NCBI GenBank assembly: GCA_033816765.1
Contig: CM066294.1
Coordinates: 682,001-746,000 of the forward strand
Direction: 5' to 3'
DNA length: 64,000 nucleotides
DNA from: Nothopassalora personata
Lineage: Eukaryota; Ascomycota; Dothideomycetes; Mycosphaerellales; Mycosphaerellaceae
Of this stretch, positions 31,307-43,816 are shown piece after piece. Below the pieces are notes generated by a model. That model searched no databases, was not told the DNA's origin, and saw only the letters and a list, made by a program, of their open reading frames with translations. Within the stretch, counting starts at the first letter, position 1; each line of letters starts with the position of its first letter. The position numbers were made by a program, and so were the translations under genes.

Positions 31307-32266
31307 TTAACGCCTCCTAGCAAGCACCAAACTAAAAGGCCACTTGATTAGAACCTTCCTCTTCCCAATTACTTCCTTGAAATGGGCCAGTTCCTTAGCC
31401 GCCAGTTGTTTGATGTCCAAAGGCGCAATGTTGTCCACATATCCTTCCAGATACTTGTAACCAGCCTCGCGACTAAGTAGAGTATCATCTTCCAGGACGC
31501 GCACAGTCTCTCCCGCCTGCACCGCTGAAGGAGCTCGACCCCATCGTGGAGTACTCATCGTATGATCGAGAAGAGTGTGGATTCTACGAGAATCCTGCCA
31601 AAGGGCCGGATCCAGTCGTATACTATCGAGCCTGGAGTTGATGCCGGGTCCAGCGCCATTCTGATCCACTTGAGCTCCAACCTTCGACTCATAGGCATCA
31701 AAGAATTTGTCGTTTGCTGCCTGAAATGCGGCACGGATTTCTTGTGAAGGTACATCGTCGGGAAACACGGGCGTAGTGCCATACACCCATAACGCCAGCG
31801 TACCGCCGGGTCTGAGGATGTCGTGAAGTTTGGTGGCCACGACATCCATATGCGTCCAGTGGATTGCTTCATCACTGGCTAGCATGTCGACTGGCTGACC
31901 ATTGGGCATATCCTGGAGTTTCAGATCTTCGGCCCCAGCCTGTACGAACGAGACGCGGTCTTTGTTCGCGACCTCAAAGACGGCTCGTGCTTGGTCGATG
32001 TACTCCGCGGATGGGTCGCTGAGCACGACATGCCTGAATCGATGCAGGAGTTGTTCTGTAACGATCCCAGGTCCAGCACCGATGTCCACGGCAGAGTTGT
32101 AAGATCCTCCTTGTTCGTCATGATAGCTGAAGACCAGGTCGTAGAGTGCGGCTGAGTATTTTGGGCGATAGTCCTTATAGCCCTGCCAATCCATGTTGCT
32201 GAAGTTGAATCGGGAATTTGCTGGCCCAACAGCTGCGGCCGCGGAGTTCGTGTCTTTCTGTGACAT
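31307..32266 (-). CDS. Class I SAM-dependent methyltransferase (Methyltransf_11 / trans-aconitate methyltransferase-like)
   Basis: One uninterrupted frame of 319 residues. SAM motif I (V-D-I-G-A-G-P-G) is near residues 61-68, an acidic residue in L-S-D-P-S ends strand 2, and motif L-R-P-G-G-T-L-A-L-W follows. The C-terminal third has the Trp and charged-residue pattern of fungal TMT1-like enzymes. Substrate is not determined; small-molecule carboxyl or other O-methylation is typical of the family. It is the first intact gene right of the transposon block and shares its strand with the nitrilase, 185 bp away. Confidence 0.85.
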   Translation of the reverse strand: MSQKDTNSAAAAVGPANSRFNFSNMDWQGYKDYRPKYSAALYDLVFSYHDEQGGSYNSAVDIGAGPGIVTEQLLHRFRHVVLSDPSAEYIDQARAVFEVANKDRVSFVQAGAEDLKLQDMPNGQPVDMLASDEAIHWTHMDVVATKLHDILRPGGTLALWVYGTTPVFPDDVPSQEIRAAFQAANDKFFDAYESKVGAQVDQNGAGPGINSRLDSIRLDPALWQDSRRIHTLLDHTMSTPRWGRAPSAVQAGETVRVLEDDTLLSREAGYKYLEGYVDNIAPLDIKQLAAKELAHFKEVIGKRKVLIKWPFSLVLARRR

Positions 32267-32450
32267 TGTGCAGTTGAGTATGGTTTGTTGGTGCTACGAC
32301 GGCAGACGGTTACACAAGGCTATTCCCGACTCTTTATAGACTTGATCAATTCAGATCATGCATTCAGCTGCGTTAAATCTCCACATGACTATTTTGTAAG
32401 CAGGGTTTGAGCTGACGAAGCTCAAGCTCCAGGAGTTGTGTCATATCGTG

Positions 32451-33455
32451 TCACAACTTTGGTTCCGGCTTCGGTTCTCTATTGTGACGGTACTTGTAGT
32501 GCCAGTCACTTCTGGCCAGGTCTGCACGCACCTGGTAGTTTTCCTCGGCGTCCTCGATGATCTTCATGTCAACGTCCACGACCGCCATACCTTCAGCGCA
32601 GCTCCCGAGGCGAGTAAGGGCACCCGCGTAGGGCACACAGATTTGTGACAATCCGGCATAGCCCTTACCAGGAGGACCACCAGCATTGGCGAAGACGATG
32701 GCTGTGAGCTGAGTCAGTGTTAGTTGACACCATATGGATGTATCCAGTCTCACCACATGTATTCTCGAAGCACCTTGCAGTCAGCATACTGTCGAGGAAA
32801 AGTCCTTCTGATACCGGATTGATAGCCAAACCAGCTTTTGAACAGTCTGTTAGTGTCCAGAAAGTAGGAATGATGATCATTTTGGCGCCATTTGCAATCA
32901 TTTCTCGGAAAGCTTCTGGAAAGGCAAGATCCCAGCATATCAGCATGCCGACCTTGCCGAGAGGAGTGTCGAACACGGGATGTGGATCGTCCGAGCTGGA
33001 GGTCAGGTGAAGTCGCTCGATGGAACCCCAGAGATTCTTCTTGACATACTTTCCCGCGATCGTGCCGTCATTGTTGATGAAGTATGCCACGTTGAGAAGT
33101 CGTTCGTCGTCTGTGCCTTCATCGTGAAGCTCGACTATGGTACCCGGCACAATGCAAATGTTGTTCTCCTTGGCAAGTGCAATGTACTTGTCAAGATATG
33201 TCTTCCACTCTGAGCACTTCTCCTTGAACTTTGGATCGTTTGGGATCCAGTTGAGGAGGTGGTACTCTGGTAGAACTGCGAGTTCAGCACCCTGCTTGGC
33301 AGCGGCCCGAATGAAGTCGGCGGCAACGTTGTGGTTGCGTTCAAGAGCCATGGGCTGGCGTCTTCTCAGTCGTGATCTGGAGTGAGACGATGATGGGATA
33401 TGCCAACCTTGGGCCACATCTGGATCACTGCTACGCGATAGACTGCTGGTGCCAT
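32451..33455 (-). CDS. Carbon-nitrogen hydrolase (nitrilase superfamily)
   Basis: Three exons on the minus strand, 33455-33408, 33354-32754 and 32701-32451, with introns of 53 and 52 bp; the join is in frame and gives 299 residues. Exon 1 adds the missing first strand (R-V-A-V-I-Q). The catalytic triad is Glu46 in L-P-E-Y, Lys121 in Y-V-K-K-N-L and Cys156 in L-I-C-W-D. Family members hydrolyse nitriles, amides or carbamoyl groups; this one resembles the amidase-type fungal branch, and the exact substrate is unknown. The first intron donor is GTTGGC, weaker than usual. SNU13 starts divergently 345 bp away. Confidence 0.85.
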
Positions 33456-33800
33456 GGTGATTGTCGAGATCGCAATGATGTGCTGTGGACGCTTAGAACG
33501 ACATCTACGAGATCTCACCTCGAACGATGGGCTGGATGCGTGGTCGATGTAGTGATCGTATTTCTACTGGACTGACGCAGCTCGATCAGTGTGAATGTTG
33601 ATGTCCTTCGAGTCCCGGATCGGCGATACTTTAGGCCGCAGAGAAAGTCGGGCCGATCAATTTTCTAGAGATCAGATGTCGCTGCGCTGACAATCTTCTT
33701 CACCACGACATCCATACCACAAGGCCGTGATCCGACCGGGTGAGCCAAAACATCATTCTCCAAATAATACATCAACTTCACGCGACACACGTATCCAACA

Positions 33801-34302
33801 ATGGCCGAGTCTGCTGCATGGTAGGTGAGCGCATACTGCTTGTCGCTTAGGTGATGCTTCATTCTATGCGCATTCACTGACACTCCTCACAGGCCCGTAG
33901 CCGACGCTGCGCTCACCCAGGAGCTTCTCGACCTGGTCCAGCAAGCCACACACTACCGTCAAGCGAAGAAGGGCGCGTGAGTAGATCCAACACGACTTCA
34001 CTCATATCGCCCAAGCTAACGTATCTCACAGCAACGAAGCCACCAAGACCCTGAACAGAGGTATCGCCGAAGTCATCGTCCTAGCCGCCGACACGACTCC
34101 ACTCGCCATCCTCCTGCACCTGCCACTCCTCTGCGAAGACAAGAACGTCCCATACGTCTACGTCCCCAGCAAGATGGCTCTTGGCCGTGCCTGCGGTGTC
34201 TCCCGCCCGGTGATCGCGACTTCCATCACTACGAACGAAGCATCCGATCTGAACAGTCAGATCCGCGGTATCAAGGACAAGGTCGAGAGATTGATGATTT
34301 GA
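33801..34302 (+). CDS. SNU13: U4/U6.U5 snRNP and box C/D snoRNP protein Snu13 (L7Ae family)
   Basis: Three exons, 33801-33820, 33893-33976 and 34032-34302, give 124 residues, close to the family length of about 125. The sequence follows the Snu13/15.5K pattern nearly throughout, with [12 protein letters not shown], the RNA-binding [12 protein letters not shown], and [13 protein letters not shown]. The protein binds kink-turns in U4 snRNA and box C/D snoRNAs in the nucleus and nucleolus. The very short first exon (20 bp) is a conserved feature of such fungal genes and hides the start from simple ORF searches. Confidence 0.95.
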
Positions 34303-35070
34303 GGGGGTATTACGGGTACAAACCGGTGGAAGCGCGGGAATGGGAGCTGTGCGGCTGGGTGGGCTGCAGGCTGGCTAAGAGGCGTAGCTGCGATAGAGAG
34401 CTTGGTCAATACACCGTGAGCACTTTGCTGTGTTGCACGAACCAGAAACGGGAATTAGTCGCAAGACAATCGCGAACCGCAATCTCAGTCCGCGTGAGCT
34501 ACGTTGAGCACCGGGGTTCTAGTGAATATATCGTCGAAGCGAGGCGCGCGCTATTTCCAGCGCCTCCCACCGCACAGGCAGTTGCTGCGCTGCTGAGTCG
34601 CACTGTAGCTGATAGGACGCAGATGAGTCCTAAATGGGCACCTGTTTTCTGCCGGCACTGCCACTCTTCGGATACTCGTAGAGCTGCTGATACAAGGTAC
34701 GTCATGCCGCCAACCACGTTCAGATGCCTGCGACAAGGGCCACGAATCTAGCAAGCCCCGGAGTAGCCCTTCAAGAGACTGTGCCAAAGGAGACTTGACT
34801 CATCCCTCACGGAGTCCATGCGGAGGCAGATCGTCTTTGTAACAGGCACTCGTTCAAGACCAGGCTTTCCAAGAAGCATAGATTATAGCAGAGATGCGCA
34901 GCCAAGCTTCCCATTTCCCGGACGATCTCCAGCATAAGGCATTTCGCCATCCAACGCTACTCTTGGTATCTCATACTAAACCGCCACAAACCAAAAAACC
35001 CAAGTCCAAAATTTTTCCGCAAATCTATCGTTCCATCTCCACCTCCTACCCGTCTGCCCTCTATCGTCCG
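34303..35070. other. intergenic between Snu13 and the copper radical oxidase
   Basis: No recognised gene. Frames of 70-150 codons exist but lack any domain or splice support. Confidence 0.5.
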
Positions 35071-38000
35071 CTAGAACAACCTCTGGACCGCCGTCATACC
35101 CGGCAGATTAAACCCGGCATTCTGCGGCCAATTCCCCAGCTGCGCCGGATCACCACCGACACGGACCCAAATCGCGTTGCTAGGCACTCCCTTCCCATCG
35201 AGCAGGAAAAGCTGGAACCATCCTGGCGGACACACATTTGCGTTCGGCGGCGCCGTCACCGTACAGCTGTTCCCCGAGCAACTCGTCGCGAGCAAGAACG
35301 TCCTCTGCCCCATGCTGTTCCCGTGTGTACTCGACACAGCACCCATCATGGAGACTCTGAACCCTCCCCCGGAGCCTTGAGATGAGATGGATAAAGTTTG
35401 GGAACTGCCGTAGGGCCAGTCTAGGTTTGTGATGTTGAAGGCTGGACGCGAGGGGTTGCCCATGAGGTAAGGGGGGATGAAGACTTCGTTCCGGTATTCT
35501 TGCGGGTTCTTGTTGTCTTCGGGGTCAGAGCCTGTGATCAGTACACGTCCGTCGTCGAGTAGCACGCTCTCCGAGTGGTATAGTCGCGCGATCGTCGTGT
35601 TCGCCATGACTGTCATTCTCCTTCCTCGCGGTTTCGTCGGGTCGTAGAGCACAGCATTTAGATTCGGGTCTGTGGCGAGGCCGAACCCTGCCACGCCCTG
35701 GTGTGCGCCGTTCACGATGAGGAATGTCCCGTCGGGGAGGGCGGTCATGCAGGGCATTACTCGCTTGGAAGGCATTCGCTCCAACGTCCAGTTGGCGTTG
35801 GGAGCGTCTGGGTGCATGGAAATGCAGTTGTCGAGAGCGACTGCTGCGCCGGCGTTGGAGCCGCCGCATATCAGGACCTCGAGGTCGTTGTAAGGTGGGG
35901 CTTGGGGCATGATCATCATCGTGCCGGCGAAGGGGTAGGTCCGTCCTGATCCGGCGTTGTTGACGGCGCCCGGCGCGTTCGGGAGGTCCTTGACGGGTTG
36001 GAGGGAGCCTGGGTCGAGGAGTTTGGCTTCGTTGTAGTACTGGATGAAAATCTTACCGGAAGGGAGTACTGTGAGGAAGGGATAGAGGTTGTTGGGATCT
36101 GTGCGTTCAAGGTAATCGGCGTAGATGACTTGGCCGGAGGGAGAGGGGAGGACTTCGAGAGAGGGGACTGGGGCACCGTTGGAGCCTTCTTCACCGCCAA
36201 CTACGAGGATGGAGCCGTTGGCGAGGATCATGGCGGATGGGTACCACCGTCCCATAATCAGGGAGAGTTTGTCAACATCTTCTTGCCAGTCGTTTTGGCC
36301 GGCGACACCAGGGGATCCATCGGGCCAGTAGAGGCGGACGCCTCTCGTGGAGGGAGCGGACCAGCCTCCTACGTCGATCTGACGGCCGGCGCGATCGGGG
36401 AGGGTGAGAGATGCGGCGCAGAAGACGTCGGTCTTGACGTGCATGGTCCTCCAGGCTTTGGAGAAGTCGTTGAGTTGGGCGAGGTCGAGTTCGTAAGCTC
36501 CGGTGCTGCTGGCGTTCTGGGATGTGCCGAATTTTTCGACGAAAGTGACTTTGCCGTTTCGTGCTGGGGTGACGATGAGAGGGATGACAACGCCGCCGAT
36601 CAGGAATTGGTAAGCACCAGCAGCGTTTCCGCTGGCGACGTTCCAGCTGTTGAGTGGATCGCCCTTCCATCGGTAGTACGATAGAGCATTTTGACCACCG
36701 CAGATTTCGCCACCGTTGCTACCAGCAGTATCATTCGTACAGCGCACGTTACAGGAGGAATTGGCTAGGGTCTGGGCTCCATAGTCAATGACATTTTGAG
36801 GATCGCCGCAGAAGCATTGCTCGCCGTACCTAGAAAATGAGGTGTTAGTATTGCTCCGCTTCGGACTTTAGTCCTTGGGCTACTCACTCTGTTGCAGCGG
36901 CGCTGTATCCATACTGTTGACAAAGCGTCGTGCAGTATGCATTGGAGTTATTCGTCTGGAAGATCATCTCGTATGGGAAGACCCGCACATTGTTGACATT
37001 GTCCTGGATGCAGCCTACGTACGACCAGTTTCCAGACAGATTAGTGTTGGGCCCGGGAGGCTGATAAATGGCAATTGTGCCGTTGGTGTAAACCGAGTTC
37101 CTGCCACCTGCACCGCATTTCTCGCCAGCGTTACCGACGCAGTTCATGTTGCAATCGGAATCCGGGGCTTTTGTGGCGTTATTTCGTAGGAAGTTGTCGC
37201 AGTAGCACCTGTATAGCAATTAAATATCGTGCAGTCATACCTGGTTACTTGGTGGGAATCACTCACTCCTGCGCGTACTGCATTCCGGCGACTGTGAAAC
37301 CCTTGGAAGAGCACACTTTGATACACGATTCGACAGTCATCTTCGGATCATCAGTCTGTCTATTGGCAATGGATCGTCCGTCGGAGCTGGTGTCTGTATA
37401 ACAGCCAGCGTATTTGAAAGGCGCGATAGCTGCCGGATCGACGCCATTTGATGGCTGGGCAGTTGCGGATGTCGTTGCTACCGTAGACGTCGAGGAGCTG
37501 ACGACGACAGTGGAGCTCTTGCTCGTGCCAGTAGCAGCGGTGGTTGAAGATACAGCTGTACTCGAGGACACAACGGTGCTCGTAGCTTGTGCTGAGCTGC
37601 TCGTTCCGGGCTTGAAGCTTGGCCGGGTGCCTCCAGAAGCATACAAGTTTAATCGATTGCCAGCACCACAGAATTCTGAACTGTTGCCGTTGCAAGGCAT
37701 ATTACAGTCTGCAAGCACAGCCGTTTTGGCACTATCAGCCAAATAGTTATCGCAGAAACATTCTTGTGCATATTCGAGCCCAGCTAGGGTGTAGCTGGCT
37801 TTCCCGCAGGTGGTAGTGCAAAGAGCTACAGTCATGTTGCTGGGGCCCCCGGGCGTAGCGAGTCCATTCTTCAGAGTTCGGGTGTTAGAATCTTGATAGC
37901 AGCCATAAGATGTCCAGTTCGCAGGTCCAGGGTTTACTACAGGCCCTGCAGGCGCTGGTTTGTTGGCGTAGTAGATTGAAATGAAGTTTGCACCCCCGCA

Positions 38001-38515
38001 GGCTTCACTGGAGTTGCCCGCGCAAGACATGCTGCATTTTGTGTCATTTTGCAGAGCAGAAGGTGCTCCCAGTTGGTTGCCGCAGAAGCATTCGTTCGAA
38101 TATCTGTTAAGCAATCAGTATCCACAGCACGCGTGGGAGAGATCTTCGCAGGTAGTGTAGAAAAGAGGTTCAACGCGAAAGAATGCTGGATCGACAACGC
38201 CTTATAGTCTGCAATACTTACTCAGTTCCAGCGTACACAAACTTCTTGTCGTTACAGTATTTCGCACATACAGAACCGTTCATGGCCTTGTCAGTGATGA
38301 CTCCTCCGCCAAGAGTCCTGACTTGTTGTGTGTCGCTTTGACCATGTCAGCGCTGGTCGTTCGAGTTAGGATGTGGTCAAGTACTTGTAACACCCAACGT
38401 AGCTCCATCCTGTTGGTAAAGACGCATTTGCTGCAGGAGATAACTGCGCTCGCTTGATGATGATGGAGGCGCTGCAGGTGGAAGCAGTCAGAATGATGAA
38501 AAAGAAGCACAGCAT
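35071..38515 (-). CDS. Secreted copper radical oxidase with four N-terminal WSC domains
   Basis: Five exons, 38515-38385, 38335-38222, 38103-37267, 37208-36888 and 36829-35071, give 1053 residues in frame. A signal peptide (M-L-C-F-F-F-I-I-L) starts the protein. Four WSC modules follow, each opening with Y/W-x-Y-x-G-C and closing with C-G-A/G-x-N/R; a Ser/Thr-rich linker separates modules 2 and 3. The C-terminal 560 residues are the galactose/glyoxal oxidase fold, with a Cys near 602 (candidate Cys-Tyr cross-link), G-R-W-Y-P near 660, L-Y-H-S near 886 and T-H-G-N-S-M-G-Q-R near 970 as copper ligands. WSC modules bind polysaccharide, so an extracellular H2O2-producing oxidase held on cell wall or plant polymer is likely. 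Several introns are 49-120 bp. Confidence 0.9.
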
Positions 38516-41500
38516 AGCTGTCGGTTGCAGTGACACAGGTGCCACAGCTGCTAACAGGGGCACCAGGGAAAAGACAAGATGACAGACGCCTGCTTGGAGC
38601 TGTCCAGACGGGCGAGGCGAGGCCCTATAGATGGACCGACTCAAGAAACCCAAGCATCAACGTGAGATACCAAGACCTACCTTTTATACCTGCCAGAACG
38701 GCATCAAAGACCTCTGCAAGTACTGTACCCCGACGCAGCCAAGTCATCCTCGTGCGCTGCGCATCGGCCAGGATCGCGCACTTCATTCTCGTGGCTGCAT
38801 CTTCATAAGCAATCTGGAGCTGACGACAACAGTATCAATCCGTATTCCATTACGGGAAGGAAGCGAGTGTGCAGCGGGTTGCACTGCAATGCCGAAAGAG
38901 CCCGGCTCACGAAGGCATACGAGTGGTCCGATATTCGCTGTCTCGCCGCTCGAATGTGCATCGTTGCCACCCTGGAGATTCAGGCTTCTACGCAAACGCT
39001 GTGCGAGATCGAGATGGGTGCCACGCCACGCAATGTCGGTCAGCAGAGATTCATCGCGGCCTCCCAAGAAACGCCAATCCTGCGCTGAGGTCGATGTCCA
39101 GTGGTGTAGCGAAACGCCGGCATGGCCAGAAGCCATACGGCACAAGCGTGAGAAGACGACAGGGAGCCGGCGTGCGAAGAAGCGTGGAAGGGACGAAGGT
39201 TTAGAGGTGAGGTCGAATTTGCGTCCGTCGAAATCTTACCTGCGAGAGGAAGCGGGCGTATCACGTGCATATTGTGGGTCGTACGGGTCGTACTTCCATT
39301 TTCGGCACGACCGACTCCTCTGGGCTTCCCTTTCTGAACATAGTCCGCATCTTCGACATCGACGTGCCGTGCACCTTGCCCAAGCTCGAGAGCACGAAGC
39401 CGCCGCTGGATTGGCCGTGGCAGTACAGGGCCCATTCTGCTGCATCTGGTGCTGCATCAAGTCGTTCTGATTCAAGGAAACAGCTCGGCGAAGTGGGAAC
39501 TCAGAATCTCAGCGCTACCTGCCACTGGATGGATTAGCGACCTGCGCCTCGGCGGGCTCTCCTGCTCACGTGATTTCTACGCCTGGCTTGATCGGGCATC
39601 AGACAAAGCCGGTGAATTGTACAGTAGCAGAGTTCGACGTCCCTTGCGACGCACAACCCGGCGTTTGCGAGAACGCGGCAAGAAGCAAGTTTTCCGATTA
39701 TTGTGCCGTCTCGCTACATGCATGCCTCGAATGGTCTGTGCTAGCACGAGGATGCCACGAGCGATCGACGGAAATCGTCCCAAGCCACAGAAAGTGGCTT
39801 TCTAGACGCGAGTTGTGTGGTCTTGGTGGGGCAGTCACCAATGGACCCTGCCGTGATGCTAATGAACTTTATCCTTGCGCAGCTACGAGCCGGCTCGACT
39901 GAAGGCTGCAGAACGAGATAGTACTGTACTAGAGTAGTGTAAGCAAGGGGAGGCGAGACATCGCGTCGCCCCGCCGCAGTTGCATCGTGGAGCATCGGAC
40001 GAGAAGACGTGCGGTCCAAATATGCGACTTTTATTCACTGCAGCTCCATTTCCACCATCTAGCTAAGCTATGTGGTACCGGTACGCGAAGGTTGACATAT
40101 GTCTCACCCGGTCCATTGGCTGCGCGATATCATCCGAGACCAGAGCCGCTCATGACTCCAGCTCCAAAGAATCGACATTCATAAGGCTACTCGCCGAGTT
40201 CTGGCGTGAACGGTCCGAATCTTGCGAAAGCATGCTGGTTTTAAGATCAGGCTAATGTACAGCTAGCACCCGGCATGGCTGCACCACCAAGACTGGTCAG
40301 CGATGCGAGCCCGCAATCTTTCCCAGGTCCACATTCTCGGGAAGACCATCGAAAAGCTGCAGAGGTGCACGCCATCGCGTGGCCGACCAAAGTTGGTGCC
40401 GTCCCCGATGGTCGTCGATTTCACGAGTCTTCTTCGCCTTTGACATGAAGTCGCCGAACTCACCCCAGGTTCTGCGCAACATGCATCAATGCATGGCAGC
40501 AGCCATAGTGGTCTCACATGTAATGCGACTCGGGTACATTGACACGGCCAGATCTGCGCTTAGTCAAAGTAGACGCTTCCATCTCTGTAGGAAGATGCTT
40601 ACTTCGTAGCCGATATCCACCGCTAATCTGCCTGTATGCAGCGCGGGTTCGCCCGACTGCACATCTGCAAGGTCACGACCATCAGACGATCGATAAGGTC
40701 TAGGCCAAGGTCAATCGTCTGGCTCTACGGCTCATATCCCTCGAAACTTTCATGCCACACACTGGTACGGACGCTTGTAACGCCATGGCGCCCACTTCGA
40801 GACAGCTGATGTCTCCCATACGCCTTCAAATCCTCTCTCATGTCCTGCACGAGTGCGCTGAGCTACGTATCGCAGCAGCTTGGACCAAATTCTCACTGCT
40901 GAGGGCTCAAAGCTGACATGTGAAAGCTACATATCCGCATGGCTGTACAAGCGCGCCACGTGCTAAGCTAACCAGGCCAGAAAGAGGCAACGCAGATGTT
41001 TGTGAATCCTTAATGCTCTGTGCTGGGCGCGAACATGGCTCAACATGGCTAAGAAGTTCACTCACGCTTGACGTCGACTGCGTAGCACATGTTCAATGTG
41101 CATGACATACGCTGGCGCACACGGCCAAGCCGAAATCAGGCAGCACATAGGGTTCGATTGAAGTAGAGTATGATCGCACAGCTCTGTTCACGGTCCTAGC
41201 TCAGACCTTCTCGTGGGCAATTGCATCCTAATCAAAAGAGTGACAGGTGGACACTCCAGCTTCTTCCGTTGTAGGACTACCCTGTTATCTAGCCCTGTTT
41301 GACTGGACTAAGTGACTCATCGACAGCCCGATCTTGACCAGAAGACTGGAGTTGGAATATACACTACATGTATCACATCCGACTACCCTAGGCGCTCACA
41401 CTCATCGGCTAGGTCGTGTCAAGGCCGCGCATATTGGAGAATAGCAGTAAAGCTCTTCATAGAAATGATTCAGCTCCGCCACTGATAGACACATACTTTC

Positions 41501-41529
41501 GCCCGCAGAAATTTAACGCCCTACTGCTC
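38516..41529. other. 3-kb gap with no recognised gene
   Basis: Several frames exceed 100 codons, the longest being 279 codons from 38631 on the plus strand, but they overlap on opposite strands, lack domains, and read as high-GC random frames rich in Arg, Ser and Cys. No repeats or RIP signature are evident. The promoter of the copper radical oxidase gene lies at its left end. Confidence 0.45.
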
Positions 41530-43251
41530 CTACTTGTGCTGTAGTGCTTCAACGCAAGCCGCTATATTCAGGATCTTCTCTTCGCTCAACGGCACTCCCA
41601 GAATTTCCAGGCCCACAGGCAGTTCTGGATCATCTGGGTACTGGTCATCTTTCGCTTTACCAATAGGTACAGAGAGCGCAGTGAACAGTAGCTGCGAACC
41701 AATGACTGTATTGGGCTTTTCCGTGTCCAGGTGCGAGCTAGCAGAAGTCAGTCCCCCGTCAATCACTGATATCACAATCCGGTACGACTTACTCCATAGC
41801 AAGCACATGTGCGGTCTTGGGTGCGAGCTGCTTGCATGTCGGATATATGATGGCATCGAGACTATGCTTTGCAAAGATGGACCCTACGGTCCTCTGAAAC
41901 TCGCCGACTTTCGCTAGCCATCTGGCATAGTGAGGACTCATGAAGGGGTCCGAGGGCCCTTTCACAAGCATGTTGACGAGGTCGAGAGACTTGTGATAAG
42001 TACCAGCAGCATGTAAGTCTTCGATCTTCAGGTGAGCAAGCCCCTCCCTAGAGGAGAGGAAATGGTTGATGTCTGTTTTGGAGCGAAGGATGTAGGGCGC
42101 CGTGTTCACTAAGTAATCATCGAGGTTTTGGATTTCCACATCGATGAGCTCCACGCCAGCGGCGTTTAGACCAGTCAAAGCTTTATTCAGGACACCATTG
42201 ATGCCTCGGTGCCTCCCAAAAGCCTGTCGAAGGACTCCGAGTCGTTTACCTTCCAGGAATGGCTGCCTGACCGCATCGACAAATTGCGTAGCAGATGTGG
42301 TCCGAGCACTCATTGCGTTGATCCATGTGAAGTCATCATTTTCGTCGAAACCAAGTAGCACGTCCAAAAGCCGAGCAGCGTCATCGACAGTCTTGACCAT
42401 TGGGCCTGGTGTGTCTTGCGTCTTGACCAACGAAGACATCCCATCGCGACTGATTCTTCCAGGTGTAACTCGCACGCCAACCAAGCCACAGAAGCTCGCC
42501 GGTAATCTGATACTTCCTCCAGTGTCTCCACCAATAGCTGCCAATGCCATGTTGCTGGCCACCGCGGTGCCGCTCCCGCTTGAAGAGCCTCCGGGATCCC
42601 TGGTGTGGTCGATTGGATGCTTGGTCGTCCCACTCAAAGATGAGCTCGAAACGAAGCCGGCAGCCCAGTCACACATAGTTGACTTCCCGAGTATGACCAC
42701 GCCAGCGGCTTTGAGCTTGCTCACAATAGTAGCATTTTTGGAGGGCACGTAGTCTTTACATGCCGAGCTTCCATATGCTGTAGGAATGCCGGCAGTCTCG
42801 ATCTGATCTTTGAGTACCATGGGTACCCCGAATAATGGTCCTCTCTGGTCTTGTGGCAAGCCCTATGCAGTGTTAGTCTACCGGGCGTTGCGGCCATTGG
42901 CATCCTGCAAGGGCGCATGTTCCGTACAACTGCTGCAGAACTTACATCGAGGCGCTCCGCTTCTTGTACGATCTTCTTGTTGACGGCAGTAATGGCGTTG
43001 AAATCGCCATTGAGGGCATCTATTGCAGCGAGGTACTGCTGCGTCACTTCTTTGACGCTGGTGCTCCCATCTCTGTATGCTTTTTGCAGCTCAGCAATGG
43101 AGCCGTATCCAGGAGCCGTTGCAGACATTGTGGCGAAGCTTCTGAAATTTTTACTGGACCAAGGTGGCTTCCTACAGCGTTCGCGACCTATTCTGAAGGT
43201 GTTGGTGACCGTCTGACGCGACATGTTGAGCATGTCCTGCTCCGCTGACAC
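41530..43251 (-). CDS. Amidase signature family protein
   Basis: Three exons on the minus strand, 43251-42946, 42862-41793 and 41737-41530, with introns of 83 and 55 bp, give up to 527 residues. The Ser-cisSer-Lys triad is visible: Lys near 120 in V-P-M-V-L-K, the G-G-S-S-S-G-S-G loop near 193-200, and nucleophile Ser near 219 in G-D-T-G-G-S-I-R. The C-terminus holds G-S-Q-L-L-F-T-A-L-S-V-P. Alternative Met starts lie 27 and 123 bases downstream; the early residues are Arg/Ser/Thr-rich, so a mitochondrial presequence is possible. Substrate (amide, acyl-urea or similar) is unknown. Confidence 0.85.
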
Positions 43252-43816
43252 AGAGAATGCCTGAACCAGGTTCCGCGCGACGTAGCTTCAGATAAGGTAG
43301 AGTTCAGTCGTGCATGCGGGAAGAAGCAAACGTAACACGCCGAAAAGTGCCGATGTTGGCAGGACGTGAAATGCTGCGGTCAGACTGAGCCATACGCAGA
43401 TCAACGTGATCGGCAGCAAGGTGTTCCTTCGGGAAAGTATGGCAAGTCAATGCTATTGTGCTGTTGCTTTGTAGTATTATGCGAAGTTAGAACAGTTCCC
43501 GAGTTCTACGACCAGATTTGTTACACCAACCACACTAAGAAGATCGTTAGCAACCAGTCATTGTCTTTCGCTCGGACGACTTACCTCCATGCTAGAGCAA
43601 CCCTCGTCATGAGGATAGCAGTATTCCATTCTGTAAGTACGACACTGCCCGATCAGCTTTGCCTTGCAATGTATACAAGTTAAACCACACGCCCAACAGT
43701 CTCGATGAACGCCCATCGAGAAAGTGGGTCAGCATCGTGATCCACCGCAGAATGTATAGCAGGGCAATAAGCAAATTGAAAGCGGACACCTTGAGCCGTA
43801 CGTCGTGTATCAACGC
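43252..43816. other. intergenic between amidase and F-box-like gene
   Basis: Only short overlapping frames; no gene is supported. Confidence 0.5.

Noticed and set aside
34299..34751. 150-codon ORF just after SNU13
   Set aside because: It overlaps the SNU13 stop and has no domain or splice context.
38631..39470. 279-codon plus-strand ORF
   Set aside because: It is Arg/Ser/Cys-rich, overlapped by several frames of similar size on both strands, and shows no domain or homology I recognise; probably a chance frame in GC-rich DNA.
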